Of a stretch of 64,000 bases of DNA, positions 62,014-64,000 are shown in pieces (positions within the stretch are counted from its first letter, which is position 1; each line of letters starts with the position of its first letter). The notes beneath the pieces are model-generated. The model worked only from the letters and a program-made list of their open reading frames with translations. It did not search any database and had not been told where the DNA came from. The stretch comes from Thermoanaerobacterium xylanolyticum LX-11. GTDB taxonomy: Bacteria > Bacillota > Thermoanaerobacteria > Thermoanaerobacterales > Thermoanaerobacteraceae. The translations under genes and the position numbers were made by a program. The stretch spans positions 1,189,001-1,253,000 of the forward strand of contig NC_015555.1 in the NCBI RefSeq assembly GCF_000189775.2, written 5' to 3'.

Positions 62014-62589
62014 GTGGATTTTAATAAACTAAAGCAAAAAATTTTAAAAGCTGATAATAAGACTATACAAGATTTGACTGTAATTTTCATTATTGGTTTG
62101 ATTATCTTGATTGGGGCCAGCATCTTTTTTAAGCCTAAACCAACAAATAAAAGTTCAGATAAACAAATGGTTGAAGCGCAAATCACAAATGAAGATTATG
62201 CGAGTAAATTGGAATCGGAATTAAAGGAAATACTATCCAGAATTCACGGAGCAGGCAATGTAGATGTGCTTGTCACTTTAGACTCTGATGAAGAAATAGT
62301 AGCAGCTATGGATACAGTACAATCAGAAACTACCACTAACGAAAAGGACAGCAATGGAGGCACGAGGACAACCATTCAAAGTGAGACGGATAACAAAATT
62401 GTTACTTCACAAAATACCAGTGGAGAAAATCAACCTATGATATTGAAAAAAGTAATGCCTGAGGTAAGGGGTGTTGTCGTCGTCGCTGATGGTGCAAAAG
62501 ATCCAAATGTTCAATATGAACTTATGACGGCTGTTGAGACAGCATTGGGCATTCCCGCATATAAAGTTAAAGTCGTATCTTCAAAATAA
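62014..62589 (+). CDS. spoIIIAG: Stage III sporulation protein AG
   Basis: A 191-residue single-pass protein (helix about 27-47). The RBM ring-building motif lies around LKEILSRIHGAGNVDVLVTLD and VVVVADGAKDPNVQYELMTAVETALG. GTG 62014 after GGGGGAT. It forms a large ring between the two membranes. Confidence 0.93.
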   Translation: MDFNKLKQKILKADNKTIQDLTVIFIIGLIILIGASIFFKPKPTNKSSDKQMVEAQITNEDYASKLESELKEILSRIHGAGNVDVLVTLDSDEEIVAAMDTVQSETTTNEKDSNGGTRTTIQSETDNKIVTSQNTSGENQPMILKKVMPEVRGVVVVADGAKDPNVQYELMTAVETALGIPAYKVKVVSSK

Positions 62590-62607
62590 AATTTAGGAGG
62601 GTTTATT

Positions 62608-63165
62608 ATGATGTATTTAAAGAAAAAATCTATAGCAATAGCATCATTGGTCTTGCTTATAGCGATAGCTTTTGTAATCAATTATAATTATCAAAACGGA
62701 ATTAATAAAAATACTTCAAGCAAAAATAGCTTAAATTCACAATTGATGGATAATAGCAAGGTTTCTAATTCTTCATCTACAAATGATCAGTCTGAAGCAG
62801 CAACAACATTATCTAATGGATTGTTTGCTTCATATAGGCAGGACAGGGATATTAACAGAAGCCGTAGTTTAGAAGCTTTACAAGAGATAGTAAATAACAA
62901 GAATACAAGCCAGGAAACGCGGGATGAAGCTCAAAAACAGATTATCAAGTTGACAGAGACGAATCAGAAGGAATTGATATTAGAGAATTTGATCAAAGCA
63001 AAGGGATTTCAAGACGCCATAGTTTTGATTGACAACAATACTGCAAATGTGATAGTGCAAGCTGATAAATTATCGGCACAGGAAGTTGCAAAAATACAAG
63101 ATGTTGTATCTCAACAAACAGGTTTTCCTCTTGACAACATAAAAATAATGAATAGAATGAATTAG
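62608..63165 (+). CDS. spoIIIAH: Stage III sporulation protein AH
   Basis: A 185-residue single-pass protein (helix about 7-25), Ser/Asn-rich linker, then a YscJ/FliF-like RBM domain ending AQEVAKIQDVVSQQTGFPLDNIKIM. ATG 62608 after TTAGGAGGG. It binds SpoIIQ from the forespore in Bacillus. Confidence 0.94.
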   Translation: MMYLKKKSIAIASLVLLIAIAFVINYNYQNGINKNTSSKNSLNSQLMDNSKVSNSSSTNDQSEAATTLSNGLFASYRQDRDINRSRSLEALQEIVNNKNTSQETRDEAQKQIIKLTETNQKELILENLIKAKGFQDAIVLIDNNTANVIVQADKLSAQEVAKIQDVVSQQTGFPLDNIKIMNRMN

Positions 63166-63171
63166 TCATAA

Positions 63172-63200
63172 TTGTAAAATATTTGATTGTCTGATATAAT
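63172..63200 (+). promoter_or_regulatory. Promoter of the Asp23-family gene
   Basis: TTGTAA (63172-63177), 17-base spacer, TATAAT (63195-63200). Confidence 0.7.
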
Positions 63201-63223
63201 ATCTATTGAAAGGAAGTGTTATT

Positions 63224-63619
63224 ATGGAAGAAAATATAAGCCAAGAACTTGAATTTGGAACGATTAAAATATCAGATGATGTTGTTGCTGTTATAGCTGG
63301 GTTAGCTGCTACAGAAGTTCCTGGTGTTGCAGGAATGAGCGGTGGAGTTGTCAATGGAATAACTGAAATGTTAGGACGAAAGAATTTGTCAAAAGGTGTG
63401 AAGGTACAAGTTGGTGAAAAAGAAGCGGCCATTGATTTGTACATCGTAGTTGACTATGGTGTTAGAATACCTGAAATAGCTTGGAATGTTCAAGAAAATG
63501 TTAAGAAGGCAATAGAAACAATGACAGGACTTAAAGTTGTAGAAGTAAACATACATATTCAAGGAGTAAACATGGAAAAAGAACAAAAATCCAAAGAGCC
63601 TCCAAAAGAAAATAAATGA
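63224..63619 (+). CDS. Asp23/Gls24 family envelope stress protein
   Basis: A 131-residue protein. Asp23 core GTIKISDDVVAVIAGLAATEVPGVAGMSGG, DLYIVVDYGVRIPEIAWNVQENVKKAIETMTGLKVVEVNIHI. A charged Lys/Glu tail follows. Homologues coat the inner face of the membrane and affect wall stress responses. ATG 63224 follows AAAGGAAGTG. It is the usual neighbour of nusB (YqhY in Bacillus). Confidence 0.94.
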   Translation: MEENISQELEFGTIKISDDVVAVIAGLAATEVPGVAGMSGGVVNGITEMLGRKNLSKGVKVQVGEKEAAIDLYIVVDYGVRIPEIAWNVQENVKKAIETMTGLKVVEVNIHIQGVNMEKEQKSKEPPKENK

Positions 63620-63625
63620 TATTTA

Positions 63626-63653
63626 AACCCTCTTAATGTAGAGGGTTAATTTT
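63626..63653 (+). terminator. Terminator before nusB
   Basis: AACCCTCT (63626-63633), six-base loop, AGAGGGTT (63640-63647), then AATTTTAA. Confidence 0.75.
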
Positions 63654-63688
63654 AATGGGTAAAATTACGATTAGAGGAGTTGAAAAAT

Positions 63689-64000
63689 GTGAACAGAACG
63701 CAAGCTCGAGAATGGTTAGTAAAACTATTATATCAATACGATATATCGAAGTTGGAGCCACAAAAAATTTTCGATAAATTCCTTGAAGACAATGATCCAG
63801 AGGATGAGAAAGACTATATAGAAAATACGTTTTTTGGAGTAATTAAAAATGTTGATAATATTGATGAAAAAATTAAAAAATATCTTAAAAATTGGGATAT
63901 TAATAGAATAGCAAAAATTGATTTAGCAATAATGCGGTGCAGTTTCTATGAAATACTGTATTCTACTGATATACCAAGCAGTGTTTCTATTAATGAAGCA
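63689..64000 (+). CDS. nusB: Transcription antitermination factor NusB, 3' end outside window
   Basis: The first 104 codons of NusB. GTG start at 63689 after GAGGAGTTG. The reading begins NRTQAREWLVKLLYQYDIS and includes WDINRIAKIDLAIMRCSFYEILY and IPSSVSINEA, where the family motif continues past the window. It is an all-helical RNA-binding protein that works with NusE/S10 at boxA of rRNA operons. Confidence 0.95.
   Translation, partial: MNRTQAREWLVKLLYQYDISKLEPQKIFDKFLEDNDPEDEKDYIENTFFGVIKNVDNIDEKIKKYLKNWDINRIAKIDLAIMRCSFYEILYSTDIPSSVSINEA

Overview
The window reads as chromosomal DNA of a low-GC, anaerobic, endospore-forming Firmicute of the Thermoanaerobacterium/Thermoanaerobacter type. 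The evidence is strong AT bias, GGAGG-type ribosome sites with many TTG and GTG starts, a complete spoIIIA operon, a full-length pro-sigma-K gene, a single-chain clade-II type PurL, and the order alaS-ireB-ruvX-(UPF0473)-fur-rnj-ylbF-mltG-trmR-trhP. The species assignment is inference; no rRNA lies in the window.

Layout. (1) 1-3.3 kb: 3' part of a sensor kinase gene, a 48-residue zinc-ribbon protein resembling the tail of class II ribonucleotide reductase, a c-di-AMP (ydaO) riboswitch ahead of a LysM/SleB cell-wall hydrolase, and a Mn2+ (yybP-ykoY) riboswitch ahead of a GDT1-family cation exporter. (2) 3.3-6.4 kb: a nested transposon. A 1394-bp IS (3958-5351, 8-bp target duplication) sits in the transposase gene of an older IS (3339-6349, 9-bp target duplication), which itself replaced the last codons of a small membrane-protein gene. 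(3) 6.8-13.1 kb: ROK regulator-nagB, a ccdA-tlpA-trxA thiol-redox group, and a two-component system followed by a SHOCT membrane protein. (4) 13.1-20.6 kb: Orn/Lys/Arg decarboxylase, purL with PurR-like boxes, and a MerR-MFS efflux pair. (5) 20.8-27.1 kb: an IS110-family element followed by about 590 bp of structured non-coding DNA and a perfect 59-bp tandem duplication, then the two-gene AmmeMemoRadiSam system, then an IS1182-family element. (6) 27.3-42.2 kb: AI-2E transporter, alaS and the conserved housekeeping run through fur, RNase J, mltG, tRNA wobble-uridine genes, a class B PBP, sigK, a YqeG-type HAD phosphatase gene and aroE. (7) 42.3-52.5 kb: a type IV pilus operon (pilB, pilT, pilC, pilin, pilD, four minor pilin-like genes, comFB, pilM, pilN, pilO) headed by a c-di-GMP-II riboswitch. 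(8) 52.5-64 kb: aroK-proBA-aroQ-pepP-efp-CD1247-like, spoIIIAA-AH, an Asp23 gene and the start of nusB.

How the genes work together. Second-messenger and metal sensing by RNA recurs: c-di-AMP for wall lysis, Mn2+ for export, c-di-GMP for pili. The pilus operon also encodes ComFB, a family reported to bind cyclic dinucleotides, so one messenger may act at both RNA and protein level. The two-component system appears to act through an identical 13-base element at identical distance from the -10 box of its own promoter and that of the downstream SHOCT gene.

The least-explained items are: the hairpins that mask the ribosome site of three unrelated transposase genes; the two structured RNA-like domains downstream of the IS110 transposase; the AmmeMemoRadiSam pair, whose reaction is unknown; and a minor pilin with an added membrane segment and a Trp-rich tail.
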